This document shows, piece by piece, positions 27,520 through 35,412 of a DNA stretch of 64,000 nt. The notes under the pieces were generated by a model, which saw only the letters and a program-made list of their open reading frames with translations, was not told the origin of the DNA and did no database searches. The stretch spans positions 1 through 64,000 of the forward strand of contig JASBSS010000026.1 of assembly GCA_030148805.1 (NCBI GenBank), in the 5' to 3' direction. Both the position numbers and the translations under genes were made by a program. Within the stretch, counting starts at the first letter, position 1; every line of letters begins with the position of its first letter. This DNA comes from Thiogranum sp. (lineage in GTDB: Bacteria > Pseudomonadota > Gammaproteobacteria > DSM-19610).

Positions 27520-27993
27520 ATGACCCAGTGCCAAAGCGAAATTCTCACCCTGGACCGCGCCGCCATTTGCCAAGGGTACGAGGGGGCGTTGCGCGCGCTT
27601 GCTCGACGGGCTGTGCGCGTCTGGTTCAATCACCAACGCCTCGACGAAGCCCTGGCGGCCGCGCTCGCCGCGGACACGCGTCTTGACGGCGAGTTGATCT
27701 ATGCCATCGGCGCGGATGGACGCCAGGTCAGCTCCAACGTCACCCCCAGCGGGGTGGACCCCGGTGCCTATCACCAGGATCTCTCGACGCGTCCCTATTC
27801 GGTTCCACCGGCAGTGTTGCATAACACCGCCTTTCAAGGCGCTTTTTTGTGTGAAACCTATATCAGCCAATTGACGCAGTTGCCTTGTGCTACGCTTCTC
27901 TATGGGGTGACCTCGGGGCCTACCGCCCTGGGTTTTCTCGCCATGGATATCGACCCGGCCCGGTACATCTGTCAAATGGTGGGGTCTGGGTGA
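27520..27993 (+). CDS. PDC (Cache-like) sensor domain protein
   Basis: 157 residues from ATG 27520. This start is preferred because the other candidate (ATG 27469) lies inside the sigma-54 promoter. After an N-terminal helix comes a PDC/Cache-type ligand domain: LIYAIGADGRQVSSNV, then DLSTRPY, AFQGAFLCETYIS and TALGFLAMDID. Proteins of this kind usually sense small ligands. There is no membrane segment and no output domain, so it would be a free, probably cytoplasmic, single-domain protein. It lies directly upstream of the sigma-54 activator gene. Confidence 0.65.
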   Translation: MTQCQSEILTLDRAAICQGYEGALRALARRAVRVWFNHQRLDEALAAALAADTRLDGELIYAIGADGRQVSSNVTPSGVDPGAYHQDLSTRPYSVPPAVLHNTAFQGAFLCETYISQLTQLPCATLLYGVTSGPTALGFLAMDIDPARYICQMVGSG

Positions 27994-28079
27994 GAAATTT
28001 CGCTTCCCGAATGGAAGCCGAGGCTCTCTGTACAACTTTTTGATAACAAACAATAAAGTTAAACACACCCACGCCAGTG

Positions 28080-28094
28080 CGAAGTTATACTTCG
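28080..28094. promoter_or_regulatory. Inverted repeat, candidate upstream activator site
   Basis: CGAAG-TTATA-CTTCG is a perfect 5-bp inverted repeat centred about 85 bases before the predicted sigma-54 start site of the activator gene. A second repeat, CTTCC-N5-GGAAG, lies at 28003-28017. Location suits enhancer binding; sequence similarity to the 33325 repeat is weak. Confidence 0.3.
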
Positions 28095-28144
28095 TAGTTG
28101 ATGGGGGGCTCTTCTGCAACTTATTGAAACTATTATCATTATTC

Positions 28145-28162
28145 TTGGCAAGAAAACTGCTT
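28145..28162 (+). promoter_or_regulatory. Sigma-54 (-24/-12) promoter for the activator gene
   Basis: TTGGCAAGAAAACTGCTT (28145-28162) closely matches the consensus; the GG is at 28147-28148 and the GC at 28159-28160. The DNA just upstream is AT-rich, as is common for IHF bending. Start site would be near 28172, leaving a leader of about 210 bases. Confidence 0.75.
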
Positions 28163-28177
28163 TCGTAAAGGGTGGCG

Positions 28178-28252
28178 GTGCCGACAAATTGGCGTCGATC
28201 TACTAAGGTTAAGTAAGCCGATATCCGGATCCTCAAGCCAATGTCGCCGCAC
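28178..28252 (+). other. Long hairpin at the start of the activator mRNA leader
   Basis: GTGC-CGAC-aa-ATTGGC (28178-28193) pairs with GCCAAT-GTCG-cc-GCAC (28237-28252): 14 base pairs interrupted by two two-base bulges, capped by a 43-base loop. It begins within about six bases of the predicted transcription start. Confidence 0.5.
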
Positions 28253-28260
28253 AGACCTGG

Positions 28261-28308
28261 GGGGCGTGCTGGCGACGGTATATCAGTCCGTGGCGTAGGC
28301 CCCTTTTT
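28261..28308 (+). terminator. Attenuator-like hairpin with T-run inside the leader
   Basis: GGGGC (28261-28265) can pair with GCCCC (28299-28303), followed directly by five T (28304-28308). A second stem ACGG/CCGT (28275-28278 with 28288-28291) lies inside. The structure sits 74 bases before the activator ATG, so it would act on the same transcript. The 27994-28381 gap holds no gene besides these elements. Confidence 0.45.
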
Positions 28309-28381
28309 ATCGGTTTTCCGCGAGAACCAGCACACTGTCATGGACGGCCCCGTGCTTCAGCAGTCGACGTGAGGGTGGGAA

Positions 28382-29998
28382 ATGGCAAAGAAAACTTCAC
28401 TAGTGCTCAATCCGGTCAATTTTCTGCAGACCTTTGTGACCCAGAGTGTCAAAGTCGCCGGTCAGCTCGGGTGTCCCAGTTGTGAGACACACCTGGGATA
28501 TATCGAGTATCTGGGCCTGGCGGCGAGCAGTTGTTTCGAAACCGCTTATCGCGATGAGCACGAGCTGCAAGGCGAGATCGACCACGATCAATACAGCGAG
28601 CTGATCGTCAATATCAAAAACCAGATCGGCGGCAACTTCTCTCGCGCCTCCAGCGAGGCCGGCGTGGTGCGGGTGGTCAATACGCGTTGCCCTTTTGGGG
28701 AAGCGGTCAAGGAGGCGCCGGAGCTGTGCCGGATGACCTCCAGCGTCTTCGGCGGTATCGCCGCGCGCAATTTCGGCTACGCCAAGGTCGCGCTGAACTA
28801 GCGTCTGGCGACCAATGACGGGCTTTGTGAAGTCTGTATTTACACCGATCGCGAGCGTGCCGCGGAGTATGACGGTGACGTCTATGAGAACGAATCCGGC
28901 GCGGTGGTGGCGAAATCCGCCGCCGCCGGGGTCGCCGTGCGCCTGGAGGAGGGCCTGCAGAAGTCCTGGTGTCACACCCACCAGGCCGACGCCAAAAAGC
29001 GGCCGAAAACCTTCGTGGTCGCCGAGTCCGCCGCGATGAGAAAGATTTTTCAATCCATTGAACTCTTTGCACCCACCGACGCCAGCGTGCAGATTTTTGG
29101 CGAAACCGGGGTCGGCAAAGAATGGGTGGCCCGTGCCACGCACGCGCTCAGCGAGCGTTGGGAGCAACCTTTCATTGCCGTCAATTGTGGTGCCATCCCC
29201 GAAAACCTGATCGAGAGCGCGTTGTTTGGACATGAAAAAGGCGCGTTCACCGGCGCCTACAATGTCCACCACGGCTACTTCGAGCGGGCCGACAAGGGGA
29301 CGCTGTTTCTCGATGAAATCGATTCCCTCCCGGTCTCCGCGCAGGCCCGTTTGCTGAGAGTATTGCAGGAGGGCGAGTTCGAACGTGTCGGCGGTCGCCA
29401 GACGCTGAAATCGGACGTGCGCACCATCAGCGCCTGCAATCGAAGCATCGAAACCCTGGTGGCTTCCGGGGAATTCCGGCAGGATCTGTTCTACCGCCTG
29501 AGCGTCATTCCCATTCATATCCCGCCGCTGCGCGAACGGCCGGAGGATCTTTCTGCGTTGGTCAATCACTTTCTGCGCAAGCTCGCCGACAAATACAAGC
29601 GCAAGCCCAAGGTGTTGAGCGAATCGAGCTGGCTGAAGGCGATGGCTTACTCCTGGCCGGGTAACGTGCGTGAGCTGGAGAATATTCTCGAACGCGCGTT
29701 TTTATTTACGCCCGGTCCGGTGATCGCCACGCTGGACATTGCCGACGAAGGCGAGAGCGACGATCCGGGGGTCGCCGCGAGTGCCTTCGATTTGCGTACG
29801 GTGAAGAAGAACGCGACCATGGAGGTCGAGCGCAAGATCATCCACGCCGGCCTGAACCGCTTTGCCGGCAACGTCAGCAAGGTGGCACGCTCGATGGGTA
29901 TCACGCCGCGTGCGGTTCACCAGAAGCTGAAGTCCCACGGTATCGATCCGTCCGTCTATCGAAGGAAACCGGAAACCTCGCCGCCGGAGTTGGGTTGA
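28382..29998 (+). pseudogene. MetOD1-AAA+ sigma-54 dependent activator, interrupted by an in-frame UAG
   Basis: One reading frame of 539 codons broken by TAG at 28799-28801. Part 1 (139 residues) is a methanogen-output-domain-1 (MetOD1)-type sensory domain with CPSCETHLGYIE, LKNQIGG-like and CPFGEAVKEAPELCRMTSSVFGGIAARNFGYAKV blocks. The same frame continues past the stop with RLATNDGLCEVCIYTDRE, the domain's usual ending, then the AAA+ domain: Walker A GETGVGKE (about 240), GAFTGA (about 287), Walker B LFLDEID. A Fis-type helix-turn-helix ends the protein (VSKVARSMGITPRAVHQKL). GAFTGA is the sigma-54 contact loop. No frameshift is seen. The second half could restart at GTG 28904 or ATG 29036, both without a clear ribosome site. 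Confidence 0.85.
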
Positions 29999-30014
29999 AC
30001 GGCGGGCCGAATTC

Positions 30015-30635
30015 TTAGCTCCGGCGGGAATTTCGCCGCTCTGCGCGGCGCAGGCCTAGTCGGCGGCTCAATAGCAGCGCGACCCTCAACGCCTCCTGGG
30101 TTTCCGCCTGGCGCGCAATGGACCACAGGCCTTTCAACCCCCCGGTGGCGGGTCGCTGCTGGGATTGCACCAGTGAGCTCGTTTCTTTCAGGCAGTATTC
30201 GAAATCCGCCAGCAAATCCTCTTTTTCCAGATAATCGAGCAGTCCGAGCAAGCGCGGCAAGCTCGCGACGAGCCCGTCGATCTCGCTTCTAGCGAGGCGA
30301 TCGAGCAACGTCAGCAAGGAGCTGCACATCGCGCTGAACCTTATCACCATATCGTCGGTAATGGCGTCGCGGGCGGCGCCGATCAGCCGGACAAGTTCGG
30401 CTACGCCCTCCAGGTCGCCGTTTTTCACCATGGACGCCAGCACCGGTACGGCGCCTTCGATTCCGCTGCGGCCCAGTTGATCCAGCAAACTGGCGCTCTC
30501 GGAAAGGGTTTGGGCAAGACGCGCGATCATCTCGTCGGTGAGCGCGTCCTGCGCGCCCTCGATCACCCGCCGCAGCTCGAGCGAGGCCGAGTCGGCCTGC
30601 GCCACAACCGTTGCAGTATTGCCTTCTTCACTCAT
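30015..30635 (-). CDS. DUF1641 family protein
   Basis: 206 residues, helical throughout, with two similar repeats (ELRRVIEGAQDALTDEMIARLA and ELVRLIGAARDAITDDMVIRFS) characteristic of DUF1641 proteins. No signal peptide. Members lie next to SQR-like flavoproteins in many sulfur-using prokaryotes, as here (25 bases downstream of that gene). A role as partner or docking subunit is inference. It is the last gene of the OmpW operon and converges with the activator gene. Confidence 0.85.
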   Translation of the reverse strand: MSEEGNTATVVAQADSASLELRRVIEGAQDALTDEMIARLAQTLSESASLLDQLGRSGIEGAVPVLASMVKNGDLEGVAELVRLIGAARDAITDDMVIRFSAMCSSLLTLLDRLARSEIDGLVASLPRLLGLLDYLEKEDLLADFEYCLKETSSLVQSQQRPATGGLKGLWSIARQAETQEALRVALLLSRRLGLRRAERRNSRRS

Positions 30636-30660
30636 CGTGTCTCTCCTCGGGTCCCGCCGA

Positions 30661-31797
30661 CTACAGCAGTCCGCGCACTGAATTCCAGTAAAGTTTGTTG
30701 TAGGCCAGTTTGAACCAATGGATCATCTGCGTCGGCGGTTGCGGCTGGGGCGGATGCTTGTAGTCGAACGATGCATAGGTCGCACGATCCTTTCCCGCCT
30801 CGATAAAGCAAAAGACCTTGCCGGAGTAGAGACTGGCCAGGGTGCCGTATCTGATCAAGGAGCTGAGGTTCTCGCCCAGCGTCTCCGCTTCGTAGTGCGC
30901 GGTGGAGCCGGCCTTGCTGATAGGGATGTTGGTGGTGTCGCCGAGCACGAATACGTTTTCCCGTCCTTCCATCTGCAGGGTTGCCGGATTGGTCGGAATC
31001 CAACCGCCGGCGCCAAGGGCATTGTCCAGTATCAGCGGCATGCCGGTATGGGGAGGGATGCTGACCAGCAGATCGTAGTCGAGCACACTGCCTTCTTCAC
31101 TGTGGATCTGGCCCTTATCGCCGTCGACTTGCTTGAGATTGAACAGCGTCTCGTAGTTGACCCCCAGGCGGTCGAATTCCTTCTGCGCCCACTTGCCGAC
31201 GTTTTCCAGGGAATGCAGACGTCCGATCGGATAGGTGTAGAAGAACTCCACCTGGTCGAGAATGCCGCGGTCCCTGAAGTAATCGTGCATCATGAAGGTC
31301 AGCTCGAGCGGTACCATCGGGCACTTGTGAGGGACCCCGGTAGTGACGACCACTCGTCCTCCGGTGAACGCCTGCAGGCTGGAAAAGGTCTTTTCCGCCG
31401 CCTCCAGCGTATAGACATGATTGGCGTTTTCGGCCAGCCCGGGTATGCTCTCGGGATTAGGTCGCGATCCGGTGCAGATCACCAGGTAGTCATAGTCGTG
31501 AGTGGTGCCGCTCTCGGTTTGCAGCCGGTTGTTGTCCAGATCGAAACTCTGGACCGGATCGACGTGCAGTACGATACCGGGTTCCAGTAGTGAGCGGAGA
31601 TCACGATACAGCTCGTTGGCGGCCATGCGCCCGAATGCAACGTAGAGCAGGCCTGGTTGATACATATGTTTGTCGGAAGCCGTCAGAAGTGTAACGCGCG
31701 CCGCGCCGGAGGCGATCTCCGGCGCGAGACGACGGGCGAGGTTGTTCGCCAGAATGGTGCCACCGGTTCCGCCTCCTACAATGATGATCTTCTTCAT
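30661..31797 (-). CDS. Sulfide:quinone oxidoreductase-like flavoprotein
   Basis: 378 residues. N-terminal dinucleotide fold IIIVGGGTGGTILANNLARR, a second FAD block VICTGSRPNPESIPG, and VFVLGDTTNIP near 282-291, the FAD-contacting GD motif. Cysteines at 108, 159 (VPHKCPMVP) and 330 (GKVFCFIE); the last two sit where SQR enzymes carry their redox pair. SQR oxidises sulfide at the membrane, passing electrons to quinone and making polysulfide. There is no signal peptide; membrane contact would be peripheral. The exact SQR type is not settled and a related reductase is possible. Flanked by TusA and DUF1641 genes. Confidence 0.82.
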   Translation of the reverse strand: MKKIIIVGGGTGGTILANNLARRLAPEIASGAARVTLLTASDKHMYQPGLLYVAFGRMAANELYRDLRSLLEPGIVLHVDPVQSFDLDNNRLQTESGTTHDYDYLVICTGSRPNPESIPGLAENANHVYTLEAAEKTFSSLQAFTGGRVVVTTGVPHKCPMVPLELTFMMHDYFRDRGILDQVEFFYTYPIGRLHSLENVGKWAQKEFDRLGVNYETLFNLKQVDGDKGQIHSEEGSVLDYDLLVSIPPHTGMPLILDNALGAGGWIPTNPATLQMEGRENVFVLGDTTNIPISKAGSTAHYEAETLGENLSSLIRYGTLASLYSGKVFCFIEAGKDRATYASFDYKHPPQPQPPTQMIHWFKLAYNKLYWNSVRGLL

Positions 31798-31831
31798 AGT
31801 GCACCTCTGATTGGTTGAGTATGGGTTTCAG

Positions 31832-32062
31832 TCATTTCTTCTTCCTGACCCGAATGTGATAAACGCCGTTTTCTTCATGGGTGTCGATCAACTCGTGACC
31901 GACCTTGTGTATCCATTCGGGAATATCGTGAGCCGATCCCTGATCGGTGGACAGGACCTCCAGTTCGTCACCGATCTGCGCCAGCTTCATCGCTGCGATC
32001 AGCTCCATCAGAGGGCCGGGACAGAAGGAGTTGCGCGCGTCAACACAAATTGGATGATTCAT
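31832..32062 (-). CDS. TusA/SirA family sulfur carrier protein
   Basis: 76 residues from ATG 32062. The family motif DARNSFCPGPLMELI has Cys14 in the CPxP position that carries sulfur as a persulfide; Cys6 precedes it. The fold follows with ELEVLSTDQGSAHDIPEWIHKVGHELI. TusA-type proteins shuttle sulfane sulfur in the cytoplasm. In this operon it probably accepts sulfur from the SQR-like enzyme or DsrE. Longer upstream frames overlap the DsrE gene and are less likely. Confidence 0.9.
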   Translation of the reverse strand: MNHPICVDARNSFCPGPLMELIAAMKLAQIGDELEVLSTDQGSAHDIPEWIHKVGHELIDTHEENGVYHIRVRKKK

Positions 32063-32103
32063 TGCGTCCTCGTGACATTGCAAAAGTCTTTTGGGTGGCT
32101 GAG

Positions 32104-32493
32104 TCAGAATGTAAGCACATGAGCGTCTTCGCAATCTGATATGTACTTGGTCAGCCCCAGCGGTTTTTCGATATAGCTATCCAGCTGACCGTCCAGAACC
32201 CCCAGCACCTCCATCGCCATTGAACAGGGATACAGCACCGCCCCGCCAAGCTCGACCGCTTGACGAAACAAGTCGGTGAACGGCGGTACATGTTTTTGCT
32301 CCATCAGGGATCCGATTTCGCCTTCGCTGGGTGCTTGCAGTCTGCTGTCGCGAATGAAATATTGAAGTGCGTTCATCGACAGAAAGACCGATACCGGGTT
32401 GCCGCTGACCGACGCGGTGGCGGCGAACATGGCCGCCATTTGCAGATTTTCCCTGAACCCCGAAATACAAATTATGTTGAACTTGGTTGTCAT
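32104..32493 (-). CDS. DsrE family sulfur-transfer protein
   Basis: 129 residues. DsrE/F-like Rossmann fold: FNIICISGF, MFAATASVSGNPVSVFLSMNAL and ELGGAVLYPCSMAMEVLGV. Cys90 in YPCS is the probable sulfur-carrying residue; Cys121 is near the C-terminus. Proteins of this family trade persulfide sulfur with TusA, the next gene (41 bases). Cytoplasmic. Confidence 0.88.
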   Translation of the reverse strand: MTTKFNIICISGFRENLQMAAMFAATASVSGNPVSVFLSMNALQYFIRDSRLQAPSEGEIGSLMEQKHVPPFTDLFRQAVELGGAVLYPCSMAMEVLGVLDGQLDSYIEKPLGLTKYISDCEDAHVLTF

Positions 32494-32560
32494 AACCTCT
32501 GTTTCCCGTTTGAATGACCATCATAGGGGGATCGCAGTGACCTGATTCCCGTTACTGTAT

Positions 32561-33220
32561 TCAAAAGCGCCGGCCGATTCCGACTCCCAGGAACCAGGGG
32601 TCTATATCGACATCGACGGTGCGCTCGACACCCGCGGAACGGATCGTCGCCTTGGTGTCCATACGAATGTATTTGGCGTCGAGGTTCACGAACCAGGCGT
32701 CTTTTACCTTGATATCCACGCCGAACTGCGCGCTCAGGCCGGTGGAGCTAGACAAGTGGACATCGCTGGCGCCCAGTGCATTATCCAGGCTGGCGGTGGA
32801 TTTCTCGTCGTAGAATTTGGTGTAGTTGAATCCGAGACCCACGTAAGGTTTGACCTGTGCCTGCGGACGGAAGTGGTACTGCAGACTAATTACCGGCGGC
32901 AGCGTGCGGATCTTCGCGATCGTTCCCAACGGGGCGATGCTTCCGCGTGCGTCGATATCATGTTTGCTGGTGCCCAAAATGGCTTCAAGCGCGAGGTTCC
33001 TCGTAAGAAAGTAAGAAAAATCCAGCTCCAAGGTGGTGTAGGAGCCGCCTGCAACCGCCGAGCCCGGAATCGTGCTGATCTGACCGCTGCTGTCGTTCGG
33101 ACTGATGTGCAGCGCGCGCGCGCGAACCATCCAGGGGCTGTCCTCGGCATTGGCCTGCTGGCAGCCGCCGGCGACGATCAGGCCCGCGAGCAGTGAAAGG
33201 GTGATAGGCGCATTATTCAT
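32561..33220 (-). CDS. ompW: OmpW family outer-membrane protein
   Basis: 219 residues from ATG 33220, with GGGAGG about eight bases upstream; a longer start at 33253 would lie across the promoter. Signal peptide about 1-25 (ending QQANAED). OmpW features: WMVRARALHISPNDSS at the start of the barrel, LQYHFRPQAQVKPYVGLGFNYTKF, and a C-terminal strand ending GIGRRF, with the final Phe needed for barrel insertion. Eight-stranded barrel passing small hydrophobic compounds. First gene of the sulfur operon; 67 bases to DsrE. Confidence 0.9.
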   Translation of the reverse strand: MNNAPITLSLLAGLIVAGGCQQANAEDSPWMVRARALHISPNDSSGQISTIPGSAVAGGSYTTLELDFSYFLTRNLALEAILGTSKHDIDARGSIAPLGTIAKIRTLPPVISLQYHFRPQAQVKPYVGLGFNYTKFYDEKSTASLDNALGASDVHLSSSTGLSAQFGVDIKVKDAWFVNLDAKYIRMDTKATIRSAGVERTVDVDIDPWFLGVGIGRRF

Positions 33221-33253
33221 TGGTGTCCTCCCGTGGTTTCTTCTGACAGGCAT

Positions 33254-33273
33254 GATGCATGCGGTATGCCAAA
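33254..33273 (-). promoter_or_regulatory. Sigma-54 (-24/-12) promoter of the OmpW-DsrE-TusA-SQR-DUF1641 operon
   Basis: On the minus strand TTGGCATACCGCATGCAT matches the consensus, with GG at 33270-33269 and GC at 33258-33257. Start site near 33246, about 26 bases before the ompW ATG. The DNA upstream (33271-33300) is AT-rich, suiting IHF. Confidence 0.75.
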
Positions 33274-33324
33274 AATAAATGTAAGAGTATTCATAAAGCT
33301 ATCGAGCCGCAGTGGGGTCGAGTC

Positions 33325-33341
33325 GGGAACTGTCGGTTCCC
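33325..33341. promoter_or_regulatory. Inverted repeat, candidate enhancer site for the OmpW operon
   Basis: GGGAAC-TGTCG-GTTCCC is a perfect 6-bp inverted repeat centred about 87 bases upstream of the predicted start. Position suits a sigma-54 activator. There is no T-run on either side, so a terminator is less likely. Confidence 0.4.
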
Positions 33342-33374
33342 GGGCGCGTAGTGACGCTTCGCATTCCTCGTGAC

Positions 33375-33611
33375 TCATCGCGCCGTGTCTCTCCGAGCCG
33401 CGCTTACCTGCCCGTCGGTGGAGACCAGATAGGGAACCAGATAAGTCAGAAACAGTTGCAGCGGGCTTACTTCAGCCGGTCCACTGCCATACCATTGCGG
33501 ATAGTGATTGATCAGTGTCAGCAAGGTCCCGACGAGGGCCGCAACCCGTAGCGATCGGTAGACCGTGCCCGGTTGCAACGCGTACAGAAACCAGCCTCTT
33601 AGTGACGACAT
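33375..33611 (-). CDS. NrtS-like small membrane protein
   Basis: 78 residues from ATG 33611. Two membrane segments with the motif pattern RVAALVGTLLTLINHYPQWYG and LQLFLTYLVPYLVSTDGQVSA, which resembles the two-helix NrtS family; in cyanobacteria NrtS proteins help carry nitrate and nitrite. It starts 13 bases after the outer-membrane protein stop. A real nitrate role here is inference from similarity only. Confidence 0.7.
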   Translation of the reverse strand: MSSLRGWFLYALQPGTVYRSLRVAALVGTLLTLINHYPQWYGSGPAEVSPLQLFLTYLVPYLVSTDGQVSAARRDTAR

Positions 33612-33624
33612 GCGCGGCCGCCTC

Positions 33625-34917
33625 TCATGAGTGCTCACCGTGCTCACCGGCTTTGAAGCCCAGCTGTAGCCACAGGCTGTGTGCGGTGCCGTGGGTGAGA
33701 TTGTCGGCGTTGTCCTGGTTGTACTGCAGGCGCAGCCACAGGTTGGATGCAAGAGTTCGGGTCAGGACGAATGATAAACGGTATCGGCGGCTGCGTAGCG
33801 GGTCGTCGATGCTGTTGCGATTGCCACCGGCCAGCTCGGCACGTAGCCCCGCGCTCCAACGGGGGGCGAACCGGTCAAGTCGCCACACAGCCTGGGTGAA
33901 TCCGCCCACGTCGAGCAATGTCTCCCGCGTGGACAGCGCGCCGTCTCCGGCTTCATACCGGCGAAACATCAGTTCAGAACGCCAGTCAAAAGCAGGGTGA
34001 GTTTGATGCGGACCGCGCAACCGTGAAATCCGCAGATCGATACCGAGAATCTGGGTCTGGGTGGACTGGCCGCTGGCGTTCGGTCCATAGAGCGCGGAGA
34101 CGCCGATATCGTTGCGCCGGCGGGCGCCGTGGGAAAAGGGTTGCGACCATCTCAACAGATACAACAAATCCGCTACGGAAGTCGCCTCGCGGGCGATCAG
34201 TCGATGGCCGCCTACGGACTCATCGGGCTGCGCAAGAAAGCTGGTCGCGGTTTCTCCCGCGGCGTTGAACACGCCAAAAAACAGGGCTGGGTGCCGGGCA
34301 AGGGGTGCATCCCAGCGAGCCTGGATTCCCTGGCTGCGCAACTTGTCGGCGCCAAAAAGTCGCGTTATCACCAGTGGCACGTCCACGAAGTTCCAGTCAT
34401 CCGGATGTCGGGTCATTTCGCGCCCGAATTGCGGGTACAGTTGCCCCGCGGTGACGGACAATCCGGCCCCCAGATTCTCAGCGTGAAAATAGGCTTGCTC
34501 CAGTTCAACGACGTTTGTTCCGTCCGGTTCGATGTGGCTGACGAGACTGGCGGTCGCGCGCAGTCCACGACCGAAGTCCGCACGCGCCGCAAGCGCCAGC
34601 GCCTGAAGCGTGAAACCGGTCTGGCGCGGATCGTGCGTACCGTCCTGTAGTTGGCGTAAGACCGGTGGCCTGGCGGTGGAGCCGCCCGCGGCAGCTAATC
34701 CGGAAAACGACCAGTGCAGATCGGCGGGGGGTCTCGGGTCGGCTACCGGGGCACGCGATCGAGCCGCCGGCTCGGACCACTGACCGGCGGCCGGATTCAT
34801 CGTGACCGGGCTCTCAGTAGCCCGGGCCGCGTTAACGAAGCAGACGGAAACCAGCAGCAGCGCTGGAGCGAGAATCCAAGTCGCCACCTGGGCGCGAAGA
34901 TTCCAAGCGCTGGCCAC
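33625..34917 (-). CDS. Outer-membrane beta-barrel (porin-like) protein
   Basis: 430 residues. Chosen start GTG 34917 overlaps the TAG stop of the MerC gene and gives a signal peptide about 1-33 (hydrophobic ILAPALLLVSVCF, ending ARATES). The rest is a chain of amphipathic strands with aromatic girdles, ending in GTAHSLWLQLGFKAGEHGEHS. There is no TonB plug, so it looks like a porin rather than a TonB-dependent receptor. Similar barrels sit beside MerC in zinc-regulated clusters, but I found no Zur-type site. Confidence 0.75.
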   Translation of the reverse strand: MASAWNLRAQVATWILAPALLLVSVCFVNAARATESPVTMNPAAGQWSEPAARSRAPVADPRPPADLHWSFSGLAAAGGSTARPPVLRQLQDGTHDPRQTGFTLQALALAARADFGRGLRATASLVSHIEPDGTNVVELEQAYFHAENLGAGLSVTAGQLYPQFGREMTRHPDDWNFVDVPLVITRLFGADKLRSQGIQARWDAPLARHPALFFGVFNAAGETATSFLAQPDESVGGHRLIAREATSVADLLYLLRWSQPFSHGARRRNDIGVSALYGPNASGQSTQTQILGIDLRISRLRGPHQTHPAFDWRSELMFRRYEAGDGALSTRETLLDVGGFTQAVWRLDRFAPRWSAGLRAELAGGNRNSIDDPLRSRRYRLSFVLTRTLASNLWLRLQYNQDNADNLTHGTAHSLWLQLGFKAGEHGEHS

Positions 34918-35369
34918 TAGCGAGCACTGGCCGCGGTGGTCTGCCGGTTGGCCTGCAGGTGGCAGCCCGCGTCGCCGCAGATCCGGCAAAACCGGCACCA
35001 ATAGGCGTTGCGGATATGGGCGCTGATGAGGATGAGGCCGCCGCCGACGACCAGGAGGGGCTCTAAGATGGCGCCGGCGTTTTCCGGCAAGAGGGTGGCC
35101 GAGATCAGCAAAGCCAGGCCGAGAGCGGCGGTCAACGACACCGACAGCTTGCGGTGCTTGCGATAGCCGGGGATGAAGGCGGCCAGCCCGATCACCAACA
35201 TCACCAGCGAGAGCACACTGTGAGTCAAATGCTCGGTGGCGGCCAATACGGGTAAAGTGGTAATCAGCAACGGTGTGGCCAGACAATGCAGCACGCACAG
35301 CAGCGAGGCGCTGACGCCCGCCATGTCCCAGGCTGTCCGGTTGTGGCTTGGTTGACGCATCGTGTTCAT
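34917..35369 (-). CDS. MerC domain membrane protein
   Basis: 150 residues with four membrane helices. The MerC mark is an early CVLHCLATPLL motif within helix 1 (Cys25, Cys29), and further Cys near the C-terminus (WCRFCRICGDAGCH). MerC carries mercury or other soft metal ions across the inner membrane. The Cys-rich tail is unusual and could bind metal. Coupled to the barrel gene downstream. Confidence 0.85.
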   Translation of the reverse strand: MNTMRQPSHNRTAWDMAGVSASLLCVLHCLATPLLITTLPVLAATEHLTHSVLSLVMLVIGLAAFIPGYRKHRKLSVSLTAALGLALLISATLLPENAGAILEPLLVVGGGLILISAHIRNAYWCRFCRICGDAGCHLQANRQTTAASAR

Positions 35370-35412
35370 AAACTGGAGCCTCTTGAGTAGTGGTTATGAG
35401 TTGGGGTTCGGG

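Noticed and set aside
28799-28801. UAG read as an amino acid through a genome-wide recoded stop
   Set aside because: Several other genes here end with UAG in the expected place (8636-8638, 21084-21086, 25598-25600), so general recoding is unlikely. Local readthrough remains open.
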